Assembly: GCA_964358855.1 (NCBI GenBank)
Contig: CAYHQQ010000068.1
Span: 1-20,988, forward strand
Length of the DNA stretch: 20,988 nt
Reading direction: 5' to 3'
Source of the DNA: UBA2396 sp038042175
GTDB lineage: Bacteria; Planctomycetota; Phycisphaerae; Phycisphaerales; UBA1924
Position 1 is the stretch's first letter; each line of letters starts with the position of its first letter. Shown piece by piece: positions 7,039-15,111 of this stretch. Made by a program: the position numbers and the translations under genes. Below the pieces are notes generated by a model. That model was given only the letters and a program-made list of their open reading frames with translations, did not search any database and was not told where the DNA came from.

Positions 7039-8571
7039 GTGCGGAACAGCAAGAACATGAGCATTGTGGCCTTCGTGGGGACCGTCGCGGGCGTCGTTGG
7101 AATGGCCGGGCTGGCCCAGGGCCAGGTTGTTGTGAGTCCGGCGAGCGGGCTTGCCAAGGCGACGGCGGGCAACGGAACGGGCAGCAACCAGCAGACGTCG
7201 ACCAACACCGCGGGGATGAACCTCTCGGCGTCCAAGTCGTTCACGGGCGGAAACGCTTCGGCCCACACGCAGTGGAGCCTTGCCAACTGGAAGCTCTCGG
7301 GCTCGTGGGATCTCGCGTCGTTCGCTCCCTCGCAGGGCGAGGCCGGGTTCGCGGAGACCGAGCTCCACGTGACGATGACGGCCGACGAAGATCTGGACAT
7401 CGAGTACAACGGCGGGTACGGCGCCAACTCGCCGTTCGCCTCGATCGCGCAGGAGCTGCGCAACCTCTCGAACAACAACTACGTGCTGGGCGGCAACTCG
7501 CCCAATCAGGTGCACATCAACGCCGGCCAGTACATGTGGACGGTGGACACGTCCCTTGGCTATGGTGACGCCAGCGGCGGGTACGAGCTGCAGTTCCGTC
7601 CGGGCAACGACCGCTGCCAGTTTGCCCGCCTGGTCGGCAACGGCACGTTCACCGGCGACACGACCCACGCCACCAGCGACGGCACGCCGAGCTGCGGCAA
7701 CAACACCAGCGCCAAGAGCGTGTGGTACAAGTATGTCGCTCCCAAAACGGGCACGCTGCGTGTCGACACCTGCGGCTCGAACTTTGACACGGTGCTCTCG
7801 ATCTATCAGACCAACTCGTGTCCCAACGGCACGGGCACCGAGGTCGGGTGCAACGACGACGCGCCGGGCGGGTTTGGGTGCGGGGGGCTTCAGAGCTACC
7901 TCAGCCTCGGCGTGACGCAGGGTGCGACCTACTACATCCGCGTCGCGGGTTTCAACGGGGGCTCGGGGCAGTACGAGCTCAACGTCGGGCCGGTGAACGA
8001 CCACTGCGAGGGCGCGACTCCGATCGGAGCGGGCTCGTATCCGTTCGACAACACGATGGCCGATACCGATGGGCCCGTGCTCAACACCTGCACCAACGGC
8101 GGCAACGACATGCAGGTGAACGGGGATCTGTGGTGGGTTTACTCGCCCGTCCAGTCCGGGTACGCGGACATCGACACCTGCGGGAGCAGCTTTGACACCA
8201 AGATCGCGATCTACCAGAATGCTCCGTGCATCGGGCACTCGTCCTATCTGACGTGCAACGACGACTTGTGCGGGCTTCAGTCCAAGATTGAGAACCTCGA
8301 GGTCGTCGCCGGGCGTGACTACTACATCCGCGTGGGCGGATACCAGGGCGCTCGCGGCACGGGTACCTTGCACGTGAACTTCCAGGGGCCCTGCCCCGCA
8401 GACTTTGACGGCGACGGCACGGTGGACTTCTTCGACTACGACGCCTTCGTGACGTGCTTTGAGGGCGGGGCGTGCCCCCCCGGCAAGACGGCCGACTTTG
8501 ACGGCGACGGCACGGTGGACTTCTTTGACTACGACGCGTTTGTGGTGGCCTTTGAGACCCCCTGCCCCTGA
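7039..8571 (+). CDS. Secreted protein with two PPC-like domains and a dockerin-like C-terminus
   Basis: A 510-residue exported protein. The GTG start has an ideal ribosome binding site (AAGGAG at 7026-7031). The signal peptide covers about residues 1-28 (ending GLAQG-Q). Residues 30-185 form a Ser/Asn/Gly-rich beta region that I do not recognise. Two homologous domains follow (about 189-317 and 320-448), each with VDTCGSNFDT or IDTCGSSFDT, then IYQ, CNDD, GLQS, and YYIRVxG near the end; this fits pre-peptidase C-terminal-type beta sandwiches. The C-terminus (455-510) holds two copies of DFDGDGTVDFFDYDAF joined by a CFEG...CPPG linker and ends in VVAFETPCP. The protein is probably surface-attached or extracellular. 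A hairpin terminator follows. No catalytic domain is visible. Confidence 0.85.
   Translation: MRNSKNMSIVAFVGTVAGVVGMAGLAQGQVVVSPASGLAKATAGNGTGSNQQTSTNTAGMNLSASKSFTGGNASAHTQWSLANWKLSGSWDLASFAPSQGEAGFAETELHVTMTADEDLDIEYNGGYGANSPFASIAQELRNLSNNNYVLGGNSPNQVHINAGQYMWTVDTSLGYGDASGGYELQFRPGNDRCQFARLVGNGTFTGDTTHATSDGTPSCGNNTSAKSVWYKYVAPKTGTLRVDTCGSNFDTVLSIYQTNSCPNGTGTEVGCNDDAPGGFGCGGLQSYLSLGVTQGATYYIRVAGFNGGSGQYELNVGPVNDHCEGATPIGAGSYPFDNTMADTDGPVLNTCTNGGNDMQVNGDLWWVYSPVQSGYADIDTCGSSFDTKIAIYQNAPCIGHSSYLTCNDDLCGLQSKIENLEVVAGRDYYIRVGGYQGARGTGTLHVNFQGPCPADFDGDGTVDFFDYDAFVTCFEGGACPPGKTADFDGDGTVDFFDYDAFVVAFETPCP
8401..8568 (+). repeat. Tandem dockerin-like calcium-loop repeat, copy in first secreted protein
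   Basis: Two units begin at 8401 and 8494 and encode DFDGDGTVDFFDYDAF almost identically at DNA level. Asp at loop positions 1, 3, 5, 9 and 12 with Gly at 6 matches a type I dockerin calcium loop. The same two-unit module ends the next gene. Confidence 0.85.
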
Positions 8572-8604
8572 GCCGGCCATAGCTCTCGGACCTTTGATTT
8601 GATC

Positions 8605-8632
8605 TTGCAACAGGCCCGCCATCGAGTACGAT
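8605..8632 (+). promoter_or_regulatory. Possible promoter overlapping the hairpin before the LamG gene
   Basis: TTGCAA (8605-8610) and TACGAT (8627-8632) are separated by 16 bases, an acceptable sigma70-like pair. The -10 lies in the loop and right arm of the 16-bp hairpin. Transcription would start near 8640, giving a leader of about 30 bases with a good Shine-Dalgarno sequence. Only 26 bases lie between the hairpin and the next start codon, leaving little room for another promoter. Confidence 0.33.
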
Positions 8633-8644
8633 GGCGGGCCTGTT
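8609..8644 (+). terminator. Strong hairpin, likely terminator of the first secreted-protein gene
   Basis: A perfect 16-bp stem (AACAGGCCCGCCATCG at 8609-8624 pairing with 8629-8644) with a four-base loop AGTA, located 37 bases after the stop codon. The following sequence TTCCATTTGTGTTT is T-rich but not a clean T-run, so termination may be incomplete or the element may have another role such as 3'-end protection. Confidence 0.7.
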
Positions 8645-8670
8645 CCATTTGTGTTTCGGTGGAGGTCTCC

Positions 8671-9807
8671 ATGAAGTGCAAGACTTTTGCAGCGTCGCTT
8701 ATCGCCAGTGGTGCTCTGTGTGGGGCGGCGCATGCCCAGCCTTGCACGGGGCTTGTGGGACAGTGGTCCTTTGAGGGGAATCTGCTGGATGCCTCGGGCT
8801 TTGCGAATGACGGGGTTGCGGTGGGAGCGCCCGGTTATGTTCCTGGGGCCGCCGGAAGCGGGCTCTCACTGGACGGGTTCAATGACTTTGTTCAAGTCGC
8901 CGATTCGGCGTCGCTCAATCCGACGGCGGCGATCTCGATCAGCGCCTGGTGGTTCAGCACGAGTTTCTCGGGCAGCGGCTCGGACCCGATCGTCGACAAG
9001 GGCGCTTCGTGCCATTGCTACCCGTACTACCAGTATCAGCTGGGCGTGAGCGGTGATCAGTACCCCTATCCGTCGAGTTTCTCGTTCATCGTGGCGGCCA
9101 ACGGGGCGCCGGCGGGGGCGGGCAGCGATCTTCGTTTCTATTCGACCGGGCGGTGGTACCACGTGGTGGGCACGTACGACGGCTCGACGATGAGCTTCTA
9201 CGCCGACGGGGTCCGGCTCAGCCACTATCCCGCGACGGGCTCGATCGTGTCGTACGCCAGGCCGGTTCGCTTTGGGTGCTTCAACAATCTCCCGCAGTTC
9301 CACCTTCCGGGAGTCATCGACGAGATCCGCATTTATGACCGGGCGCTGTCGGCCGACGAGGTGAGCGTGCTGCACGAGAGTCCCGATGGGCGTCCGGTGG
9401 TGAAGCCGGCGACCGCGCGGCTCTGCCGCGGCGGCGACGCGACCTTTGAGGCGATCCACCTCGACGCGCCGGGCGCTACGTATCTGTGGTCGAAGGACGG
9501 GGCGCCCATCCCGACTGAGACGGGCAAGGTGCTCCTGGTGCCCGGGGCGCAGGGCTCGGCCCGGTACTCGTGTCTTGTGACCACAGCCTGCGGCGTGCAC
9601 CAGACGCCCGAGGCGGAGCTTTTGATCTGCGCCTCGGATTACGACTGCGACGGGACGGTGGATTTCTTCGATTACGACGCGTTTGTGAACTGCTTCGAGG
9701 GGATCGTCTGTCCGCCGGGCAGGACGGCGGACTTCGACGGCGACGGCTCGGAGGATTTCTTCGATTACGACGCGTTTGTGGTGGCGTTTGAGACCCCTTG
9801 CCAGTGA
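8671..9807 (+). CDS. Secreted LamG-domain protein with Ig-like domain and dockerin-like C-terminus
   Basis: A 378-residue exported protein starting at ATG 8671 with GGAGG at 8661-8665. The signal peptide ends near residue 23 (AAHAQ). Residues 26-235 are a LamG/concanavalin-like lectin domain: GLVGQWSFEGNLLDASG at the start, WYHVVGTYDGSTMSFYADG in the middle, and VIDEIRIYDRALSADEV as the classic last strand. Residues about 245-320 look like an Ig-like domain (YLWSKDG, YSCLVTTACG). The C-terminus (323-378) has two dockerin-like calcium loops; the first is slightly degenerate (DYDCDGTVDFFD) and the second reads DFDGDGSEDFFD, ending in VVAFETPCQ. Binding of carbohydrate or matrix is likely from the domain type, but the ligand is unknown. 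It may be co-expressed with the preceding secreted protein through read-through of the hairpin. Confidence 0.87.
   Translation: MKCKTFAASLIASGALCGAAHAQPCTGLVGQWSFEGNLLDASGFANDGVAVGAPGYVPGAAGSGLSLDGFNDFVQVADSASLNPTAAISISAWWFSTSFSGSGSDPIVDKGASCHCYPYYQYQLGVSGDQYPYPSSFSFIVAANGAPAGAGSDLRFYSTGRWYHVVGTYDGSTMSFYADGVRLSHYPATGSIVSYARPVRFGCFNNLPQFHLPGVIDEIRIYDRALSADEVSVLHESPDGRPVVKPATARLCRGGDATFEAIHLDAPGATYLWSKDGAPIPTETGKVLLVPGAQGSARYSCLVTTACGVHQTPEAELLICASDYDCDGTVDFFDYDAFVNCFEGIVCPPGRTADFDGDGSEDFFDYDAFVVAFETPCQ
9637..9804 (+). repeat. Tandem dockerin-like calcium-loop repeat, copy in LamG protein
   Basis: Units start at 9637 and 9733 and encode DYDCDGTVDFFDYDAF and DFDGDGSEDFFDYDAF. Spacing, the CFEG...CPPG linker and the final ETPC match the tag of the preceding gene, although the upstream domains are unrelated. 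Confidence 0.85.
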
Positions 9808-9897
9808 GCGGGGGCGCACCGAACGAGGCCCGAGCGACGGGGAGTGGGGCAAGCCGGAGGTGGATTTGAGCACCCGCTCGCTCGAACTTTGGGCTCG

Positions 9898-9903
9898 TAT
9901 CAT
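9898..9903 (+). promoter_or_regulatory. Candidate -10 box of a leaderless panB transcript
   Basis: TATCAT ends six bases before the GTG at 9910. No Shine-Dalgarno sequence is seen directly upstream. This is the closest match to TATAAT among the four SD-less starts except the isomerase gene. No good -35 hexamer is found at normal spacing. Confidence 0.4.
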
Positions 9904-9909
9904 TTCGCC

Positions 9910-10797
9910 GTGACCACCGCCCCCACCGCCCCCATCGCACCCACCACGCTCAGGTCGTTGCAACGCATGGCTCAGGCCGGCCAGCCCTTTGCCTGCCTCA
10001 CGGCGTACGACGCGACGACGGCCCGGTGGCTGGCGCGGGGCGGGGTGCACGTGCTTCTGGTGGGCGACACGGCGGCCGAGGTCATTCTGGGGTTTGATCG
10101 CACGGTGGACATGCCGCTGGAGATTCTGATCGCGCTGACGGCGGCGGTGAAGCGTGGGGCGCCGGACGTGGTGGTGATGGCGGACATGCCGTTCATGAGC
10201 TACCAGGCCGATGAGGCCGAGGGCATTCGCAACGCGGGGCGGTTCCTGGTCGAGGGGCATGCTGACATTGTGAAGGTCGAGGCGGACGAGTCGTTCGCGC
10301 CGTTGATCGAGAAGATGGCTCGGGCGGGAATCCCGGTGTGCGCTCACGTGGGCAGCTTGCCCCAGAGGGCGGGATTGACCAGCGGGTACGTCGCGGCCGG
10401 GCGGACGGCGGCCCAGGCGGACCAGATCGTGCGGGATGCGGTGGCGCTGGAGCGGGCGGGCGCGGTGATGCTGTTGGCGGAGGCGGTGCCCGACGAGGTC
10501 ACGGCGAGGGTGATGGAAGCGACGAGCGTGCCGCTGATCGGCATCGGGGCGGGAACGGCGTGCCACGGGCAGGTGCTGGTGGTGCACGATCTTCTGGGGC
10601 TGAGTGATAAGCCGCCGCGGTTTGCGGCTCCGGTTGCGGCGATGGGATCGGCGGTGGCGGACGCGGCGGCGCAGTGGGTGGCGCGGGTGGCGTCGAGGGA
10701 CCTGGGCGGCGTGCGGTACACGATGAAGGTCGGCGAGGCGGGGAGGCTGGCACCGACTGGAGCGAAGGTGGGGCTTGCGCCTGGAAACGGCCGATAG
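9910..10797 (+). CDS. panB: 3-methyl-2-oxobutanoate hydroxymethyltransferase (PanB)
   Basis: PanB transfers a hydroxymethyl group from 5,10-methylenetetrahydrofolate to 2-oxoisovalerate to make ketopantoate, the first committed step of pantothenate and CoA synthesis, in the cytoplasm. The 295-residue product aligns by eye over the whole family: TTLRSLQRM and LTAYDATTA at the start, VGDTA (Asp53, metal), ADMPFMSY (Asp92, metal), VKVEAD (Lys122/Glu124), CAHVGSLPQ, and the LLAEAVP region with Glu191 as likely general base, then IGIGAG and VVHDLLG. Start: the GTG at 9910 keeps the conserved N-terminus; an ATG at 9967 would remove part of it. panC and panD are not nearby. The htrA-like gene follows after 30 bases and may be co-transcribed. 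Confidence 0.94.
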   Translation: MTTAPTAPIAPTTLRSLQRMAQAGQPFACLTAYDATTARWLARGGVHVLLVGDTAAEVILGFDRTVDMPLEILIALTAAVKRGAPDVVVMADMPFMSYQADEAEGIRNAGRFLVEGHADIVKVEADESFAPLIEKMARAGIPVCAHVGSLPQRAGLTSGYVAAGRTAAQADQIVRDAVALERAGAVMLLAEAVPDEVTARVMEATSVPLIGIGAGTACHGQVLVVHDLLGLSDKPPRFAAPVAAMGSAVADAAAQWVARVASRDLGGVRYTMKVGEAGRLAPTGAKVGLAPGNGR

Positions 10798-10827
10798 TCG
10801 GCGGGCGAACCAACAGCGGAGGTTCTG

Positions 10828-12276
10828 ATGCGGAGGTTTGTTGCGTACGGGCCGGCGTTGGTGGTGCTGCTGATCGCGGTGTGCGCGATGTTCGTGGTGC
10901 CCGACGTGCTGCGGCGTTCGGCGGCGATCCGGACGGCGGCGCTCATCGAGCACGCCGAGGCGACGCTGGATCAATCCAACGTTCTCACGCAGTTTGACGT
11001 GGCGACCCGAGCTGTGGCGCAGGCGGTGGAGCCGTCGGTCGTGCATATTGACATCAACGGCGGGCGTTCGTCGGGCTCGGGGTGGGTGTACGACGATGCG
11101 GGGCACATCATCACCAACGCGCACGTGGTTCGCGGGGCGACGTCGATCAAGGTGCAGTTCTTTGACGGGCAGGTTGTGGAGGGGACGCTGACGGGCTCGG
11201 ACGCGCTGACGGATGTGGCGGTGATCAAGGTGGCGGTGCAGCCGGGGCTCTTTGCGGCGCGGAGGGCGTCGGACGCCAACCCGCAGCAGGGGGAGCACGT
11301 CTTTGCGTTCGGCTCGCCCTTTGGCTTCAAGTTCTCGATGTCGCAGGGGATTATTTCGGGTCTGGGGAGGATCGCGGGGCCGGCGGCGGAGCTTGGCGGT
11401 TTTTCCAACCTCATCCAGACCGACGCGGCGGTGAATCCGGGCAACTCGGGCGGGCCGCTGGCGGATGTGCGGGGGCGGGTCGTGGGCATGAACGTGGCGA
11501 TTGCGACGGCGCGGACCGAGCGAGGCGGCGGGGGCGACGAGGGGCAGTCGGCGGGCATCAGCTTTGCCATTCCCATCGCGACCATCGAGTACATTGCCGA
11601 CCAGCTTATCGCGGGTGGGAAGGTGCTCCGCGGGTATCTTGGGATCGAGTTTTCGCCCGACGACGAGAGGCAGATCTATGACGGCGACCGCTACAAGGGC
11701 ACGGGGTTGCTCCTGGGAAGGGTGTCACGCGGCGGGCCTTCGGACGCGGCGGGGCTGCGGGGAGGCGATGTGATCATGGAGATCAAGGGCAAGCCGGTGA
11801 CCCGCCGGCAGACGCTTCGGAGCATTGTGGCGACGATCAAGCCGGGCGAGGGCGTGAACATCCGGTATTGGAGGCCGGTGCGGGTGGGAGGCGAGGCGGG
11901 CGAGTTTCGCGACACGACTGTGGTTCTGGGCCAGATGCCTCCTGAGGCGCTGATCGCCGGGCCGCCCAACATCTTCATTTTGACGCAAACCGGGATTGAG
12001 TTCTCGCGGACGGAGCTTGGATTGATGGTGGTGAGCGTGTTTCGCGGCACGCCGGCGGAGGCCGCGGGCTTCAAGAGCGGGATGATCTTGACGGCGATCG
12101 GCGGGACGCCGGTGAGCACCTTTCGCGAGGCGGCGACGGCGTTGATCGAGCATGGGTGGCTCAACGATCTGGAGGTGTCGTTCAGCATCACCGAGATCGA
12201 CGGCGATCGGCTGAGCGCGAGCAAGACGCTGAAGGCACGCATGGGCGATGCGTGGCCGGGATTCCGGGTGAGGTAG
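10828..12276 (+). CDS. HtrA/DegP-type serine protease with two PDZ domains
   Basis: The 482-residue protein has an N-terminal membrane anchor (about 7-28), a trypsin-like protease domain (about 55-255) and two PDZ domains (about 265-365 and 385-470). The catalytic triad is intact: His99 in ITNAHVV, Asp129 in DALTDVAVI and Ser207 in NPGNSGGPL. The first PDZ has GPSDAAGLRGGDVI and the second GTPAEAAGFKSGMIL. HtrA proteases degrade or refold damaged proteins outside the cytoplasmic membrane, with PDZ domains sensing C-termini. A Gly-rich low-complexity insert (TERGGGGDEGQ, about 230-240) interrupts the protease domain. The ATG has GGAGG at 10818-10822. The close panB gene upstream suggests shared transcription without an obvious functional link. 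I avoid choosing among degP, degQ and degS. Confidence 0.93.
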   Translation: MRRFVAYGPALVVLLIAVCAMFVVPDVLRRSAAIRTAALIEHAEATLDQSNVLTQFDVATRAVAQAVEPSVVHIDINGGRSSGSGWVYDDAGHIITNAHVVRGATSIKVQFFDGQVVEGTLTGSDALTDVAVIKVAVQPGLFAARRASDANPQQGEHVFAFGSPFGFKFSMSQGIISGLGRIAGPAAELGGFSNLIQTDAAVNPGNSGGPLADVRGRVVGMNVAIATARTERGGGGDEGQSAGISFAIPIATIEYIADQLIAGGKVLRGYLGIEFSPDDERQIYDGDRYKGTGLLLGRVSRGGPSDAAGLRGGDVIMEIKGKPVTRRQTLRSIVATIKPGEGVNIRYWRPVRVGGEAGEFRDTTVVLGQMPPEALIAGPPNIFILTQTGIEFSRTELGLMVVSVFRGTPAEAAGFKSGMILTAIGGTPVSTFREAATALIEHGWLNDLEVSFSITEIDGDRLSASKTLKARMGDAWPGFRVR

Positions 12277-12309
12277 GGCGGGTATGGGCGGGCTCGCGAG
12301 GCGGAAATG

Positions 12310-12318
12310 TGGTATGCT
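12310..12318 (+). promoter_or_regulatory. Extended -10 promoter element for the esterase-DUF1080 gene
   Basis: TGGTATGCT combines an extended -10 (TGG) with TATGCT, 65 bases before the ATG at 12384. The same TGGTATNCT phrase stands before two other carbohydrate genes (15132-15140, and 18982-18990 on the minus strand). No good -35 box lies 17 bases upstream. Confidence 0.45.
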
Positions 12319-12383
12319 GTTGGAGTCCGGCCGGTCCTGCCTTGGGATCGTGCCTGATTCTCACCCCTTACTTGGGATTCAAC

Positions 12384-15041
12384 ATGCAATACCTCCGCCC
12401 CGCCGCACTTTCGATCGCCGCACTGGTGTGTTCATCGGGGTTGCCGACGGCGGTTTGGGCGGATGTCAGGCTGCCGCACGTGATCTCGAGCGGGATGGTG
12501 CTGCAGCAGCAGTCTGAGGCGGCGTTGTTCGGCTGGGGCACGCCGGGGGAGACGATCGAGATCACGTCGAGCTGGGGGAAGGCGCTCAAGGTCGCGGTGG
12601 CGGCCAGCGGGCGGTGGGAGGGCAGGATCTCGACGCCCGCGGGGCAGAACACGGCCCAGACGCTGACGTTCAAGGGTGACCGGAGCACCGAGGCGATCAC
12701 GCTGGACAACGTGTACATCGGGGAGGTGTGGATCTGCAGCGGGCAGTCCAACATGGAGATGACGGTGCAGCAGGGCGAGGGGGGCGAGGCGGATGCGGCG
12801 GCGGCGAACGACCCGTTGATGCGGCTGTTCATGGTTGAGAACGTGATCTCGCTGCACCAGCGGTCGGACAACGGCGGGACGTGGGAGGGCGCGACGACGC
12901 AGCCGGTGAAGGGGTTCAGCGCGGTGGGCTATTCGTTCGGCAAGGAGCTGCGCAAGAAGTTGAATGTGCCGGTGGGGCTGATCTCGTGTGACTGGGGCGG
13001 GACGCGGGTTGAGGCGTGGATGAGCGAGACGGCGCTCTCCAAGTTCCCGGATCAGAGCGCGACGCTCGAGAACATTCGGATGATGAAAGACCCCAACCAG
13101 CGGGACATGCTGGCGAACAAGGCGGGGGAGGCGTGGTGGGCTGGGCTGGACAATCTGGGGCCCAAGGTGGGCAAGGGGTGGTCGGGCGCGGCGCTGGACG
13201 ACGCGGCGTGGGGCGAGATGGTTCTGCCAAGGACGCTCGACGGGGCGCTGGCGAACTTTGACGGCGTGGTGTACTTCCGCAAGAAGGTGACGGTCGCGGC
13301 GGATCAGGCGGGCAAGGCGGCGACACTCTCGCTGGGCCCGATCGACGATCGCGACGATGTGTGGGTGAACGGGACGATGGTGGGGGCGACGCACGACGAC
13401 GGGCACTGGTCCAATGCCCGCGTGTACCAGGTTCCCGCCGGGCTGCTCAAGGCGGGGGAGAACGTGATCGCGGTGCGGATTCTGGACACCGCGGGTCCGG
13501 GGGGCATCAATGGGAAGCCCGAGCAGATGACGCTCAAGATCGGCGAGACGGCGCCGATCGCGCTGGCGGGCGGGTGGAAGTTCAAGGCAGGGGCGGAGGC
13601 CAAAAGCCTGCCGGCGATTCCCGGCGGGATGAATCTGCATCCCAACGTGCCGACGATTCTGTTCAACGGGATGGTGACGACGATCAGGCCGTTCACGCCA
13701 AGGGGGGTGATCTGGTACCAGGGCGAGTCCAACCGCGACAATCCGATCGCGTACCGGGACCTCTTTGGCGGGATGATCCAGGACTGGCGGTCGCAGTTTG
13801 GGCGGCCCGACATGGCGTTTGGGTTCGTGCAACTCGCACCGTTCCGGTATGGGAACGACATCGGGCAGACGTCGCTGGTGCGTGAGTCGCAACTGGCGAC
13901 GCTCGCCTTGCCCAACACGGGCATGGCGGTGACGATGGACATTGGCGACCCCAAGGACATCCATCCGCGTCGCAAGGCCGAGGTGGGTCGGCGGCTGGCG
14001 TTGTGGGCGCTGGCCAAGACGTACGGCAAGAGCGGATTCGAGTACAGCGGGCCGATCTTCAAGGGGGTGAAGTTTGATGGCGGGGCGGCCCGCGTGACGT
14101 TCGATCACGTGGGCGGAGGGCTGATGGCCAAGGGCGGGGAGCTCAAGGATTTCTTTGTCGCGGGCGATGACAAGAAGTTTGTTCGTGCCACCGCGACGAT
14201 CGACGGCGACGCCATTGTCGTCAAGAGCCCCAGGGTTGCCAAACCCGTGGCGGTGCGGTATGGGTGGTCGGACGACTGCGATCCCAACCTGTTCAACAAG
14301 GACGGGCTGCCGGCGTCGCCTTTCCGCAGCGACGACTGGGCGATGGGCACTGAGAAGGTGGACCTGACGGCGGTGATCAACCTGGGCACGCCGCTCGCGG
14401 CGCCGACGATGATCGCAACGGACAAGGGCTGGATTGATCTCTTTGCCGGCGAGAGCTTTGCGGCGTGGAAGTTCGAGGCGGGGCACAAGGACCACTGGAG
14501 GGCGGCGGGCAACGTGATCGACTACGACGGGAAAGCGACGGACCTTTGGTCGCTCAAGTCGTACAAGGACTTTGAGATGATGGTCGACTGGCGCTTGCCC
14601 CGCGAGCCGGTGATGGAAGACCACGCGATCGTCTTGCCCAGCGGCGAGTACGCGAAGGATGAGAGCGGGAAGGTCAAGACGCTCAAGGGCAAGGACGCGG
14701 GGGACAGCGGGATCTACTTCCGTGGGAGCAGCAAGAACCAGGCGAACATCTGGTGCTGGCCTTGCGGGAGCGGAGAGGTCTATGGGTACCGCACGGATCC
14801 CAAGATGCCCGCGGAGGTGAGGGCCGGGGTGACGCCCAAGGTCAAGGCGGACAACGCGCCGGGGGAGTGGAACCGCTTCCACATCACGGTGAAGGGCGAC
14901 CGGCTGACGATCGAGCTCAACGGGAAGCAGGTGATCACCAACGCCCAGCTTCCGGGGATGGCGGCGGAGGGGCCCATCGCGCTGCAGAACCACGGCGATC
15001 CGGTGCAGTTTGCCAATTTGTACATCAGAGAGATCAACTGA
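12384..15041 (+). CDS. Secreted sialate O-acetylesterase fused to a C-terminal DUF1080 domain
   Basis: An 885-residue exported protein with a signal peptide (about 1-26, ending VWA). Residues about 28-670 are a sialate O-acetylesterase-type SGNH hydrolase: ICSGQSNMEM with nucleophile Ser122, LISCDWGGTRVEAW, a family-typical inserted jelly-roll domain (about 290-375), VIWYQGESN (443-450), and catalytic DIHP with Asp525 and His527. Residues about 680-885 form a complete DUF1080 domain (WIDLFAGESFAAWK, GDSGIYFRGSSK, WNRFHITVKGDRLTIELNG, the end LQNHGDPVQFANLYIREIN). Such enzymes deacetylate sugars; DUF1080 would cleave a 3-keto-glycoside. One polypeptide would thus deacetylate and then cut the same glycan. 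The ATG lacks a clear ribosome binding site. The Tat-exported oxidoreductase gene follows 154 bases later under its own promoter. Confidence 0.9.
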   Translation: MQYLRPAALSIAALVCSSGLPTAVWADVRLPHVISSGMVLQQQSEAALFGWGTPGETIEITSSWGKALKVAVAASGRWEGRISTPAGQNTAQTLTFKGDRSTEAITLDNVYIGEVWICSGQSNMEMTVQQGEGGEADAAAANDPLMRLFMVENVISLHQRSDNGGTWEGATTQPVKGFSAVGYSFGKELRKKLNVPVGLISCDWGGTRVEAWMSETALSKFPDQSATLENIRMMKDPNQRDMLANKAGEAWWAGLDNLGPKVGKGWSGAALDDAAWGEMVLPRTLDGALANFDGVVYFRKKVTVAADQAGKAATLSLGPIDDRDDVWVNGTMVGATHDDGHWSNARVYQVPAGLLKAGENVIAVRILDTAGPGGINGKPEQMTLKIGETAPIALAGGWKFKAGAEAKSLPAIPGGMNLHPNVPTILFNGMVTTIRPFTPRGVIWYQGESNRDNPIAYRDLFGGMIQDWRSQFGRPDMAFGFVQLAPFRYGNDIGQTSLVRESQLATLALPNTGMAVTMDIGDPKDIHPRRKAEVGRRLALWALAKTYGKSGFEYSGPIFKGVKFDGGAARVTFDHVGGGLMAKGGELKDFFVAGDDKKFVRATATIDGDAIVVKSPRVAKPVAVRYGWSDDCDPNLFNKDGLPASPFRSDDWAMGTEKVDLTAVINLGTPLAAPTMIATDKGWIDLFAGESFAAWKFEAGHKDHWRAAGNVIDYDGKATDLWSLKSYKDFEMMVDWRLPREPVMEDHAIVLPSGEYAKDESGKVKTLKGKDAGDSGIYFRGSSKNQANIWCWPCGSGEVYGYRTDPKMPAEVRAGVTPKVKADNAPGEWNRFHITVKGDRLTIELNGKQVITNAQLPGMAAEGPIALQNHGDPVQFANLYIREIN

Positions 15042-15050
15042 GGGCGGCGG

Positions 15051-15098
15051 CGCTCTTGTAGAGCGGAGGGTTGGGGGTTGGAGGTAGGGTGTGGGGGG
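15051..15098. repeat. Small hairpin followed by a G-rich tract
   Basis: CGCTCT-TGT-AGAGCG (15051-15065) lies ten bases after the esterase stop codon and could be a weak transcript-end hairpin. It is followed by G runs at 15068-15070, 15073-15077, 15087-15089 and 15093-15098, which fit a loose G-quadruplex pattern on the plus strand. The tract ends just upstream of the next gene's promoter. Confidence 0.45.
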
Positions 15099-15111
15099 AT
15101 TCAAGTCGGGC

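Noticed and set aside
6829..8733. Upstream extension of the propeller-cytochrome frame to 1471 codons
   Set aside because: The extension runs antisense through the whole secreted-protein gene that has a strong ribosome binding site and clear domains. The GTG at 6828 directly precedes the signal-like sequence.
8866..11298. 810-codon open frame on the minus strand
   Set aside because: Antisense to the LamG gene, panB and the protease gene; low-complexity Arg/His-rich product and no start context.
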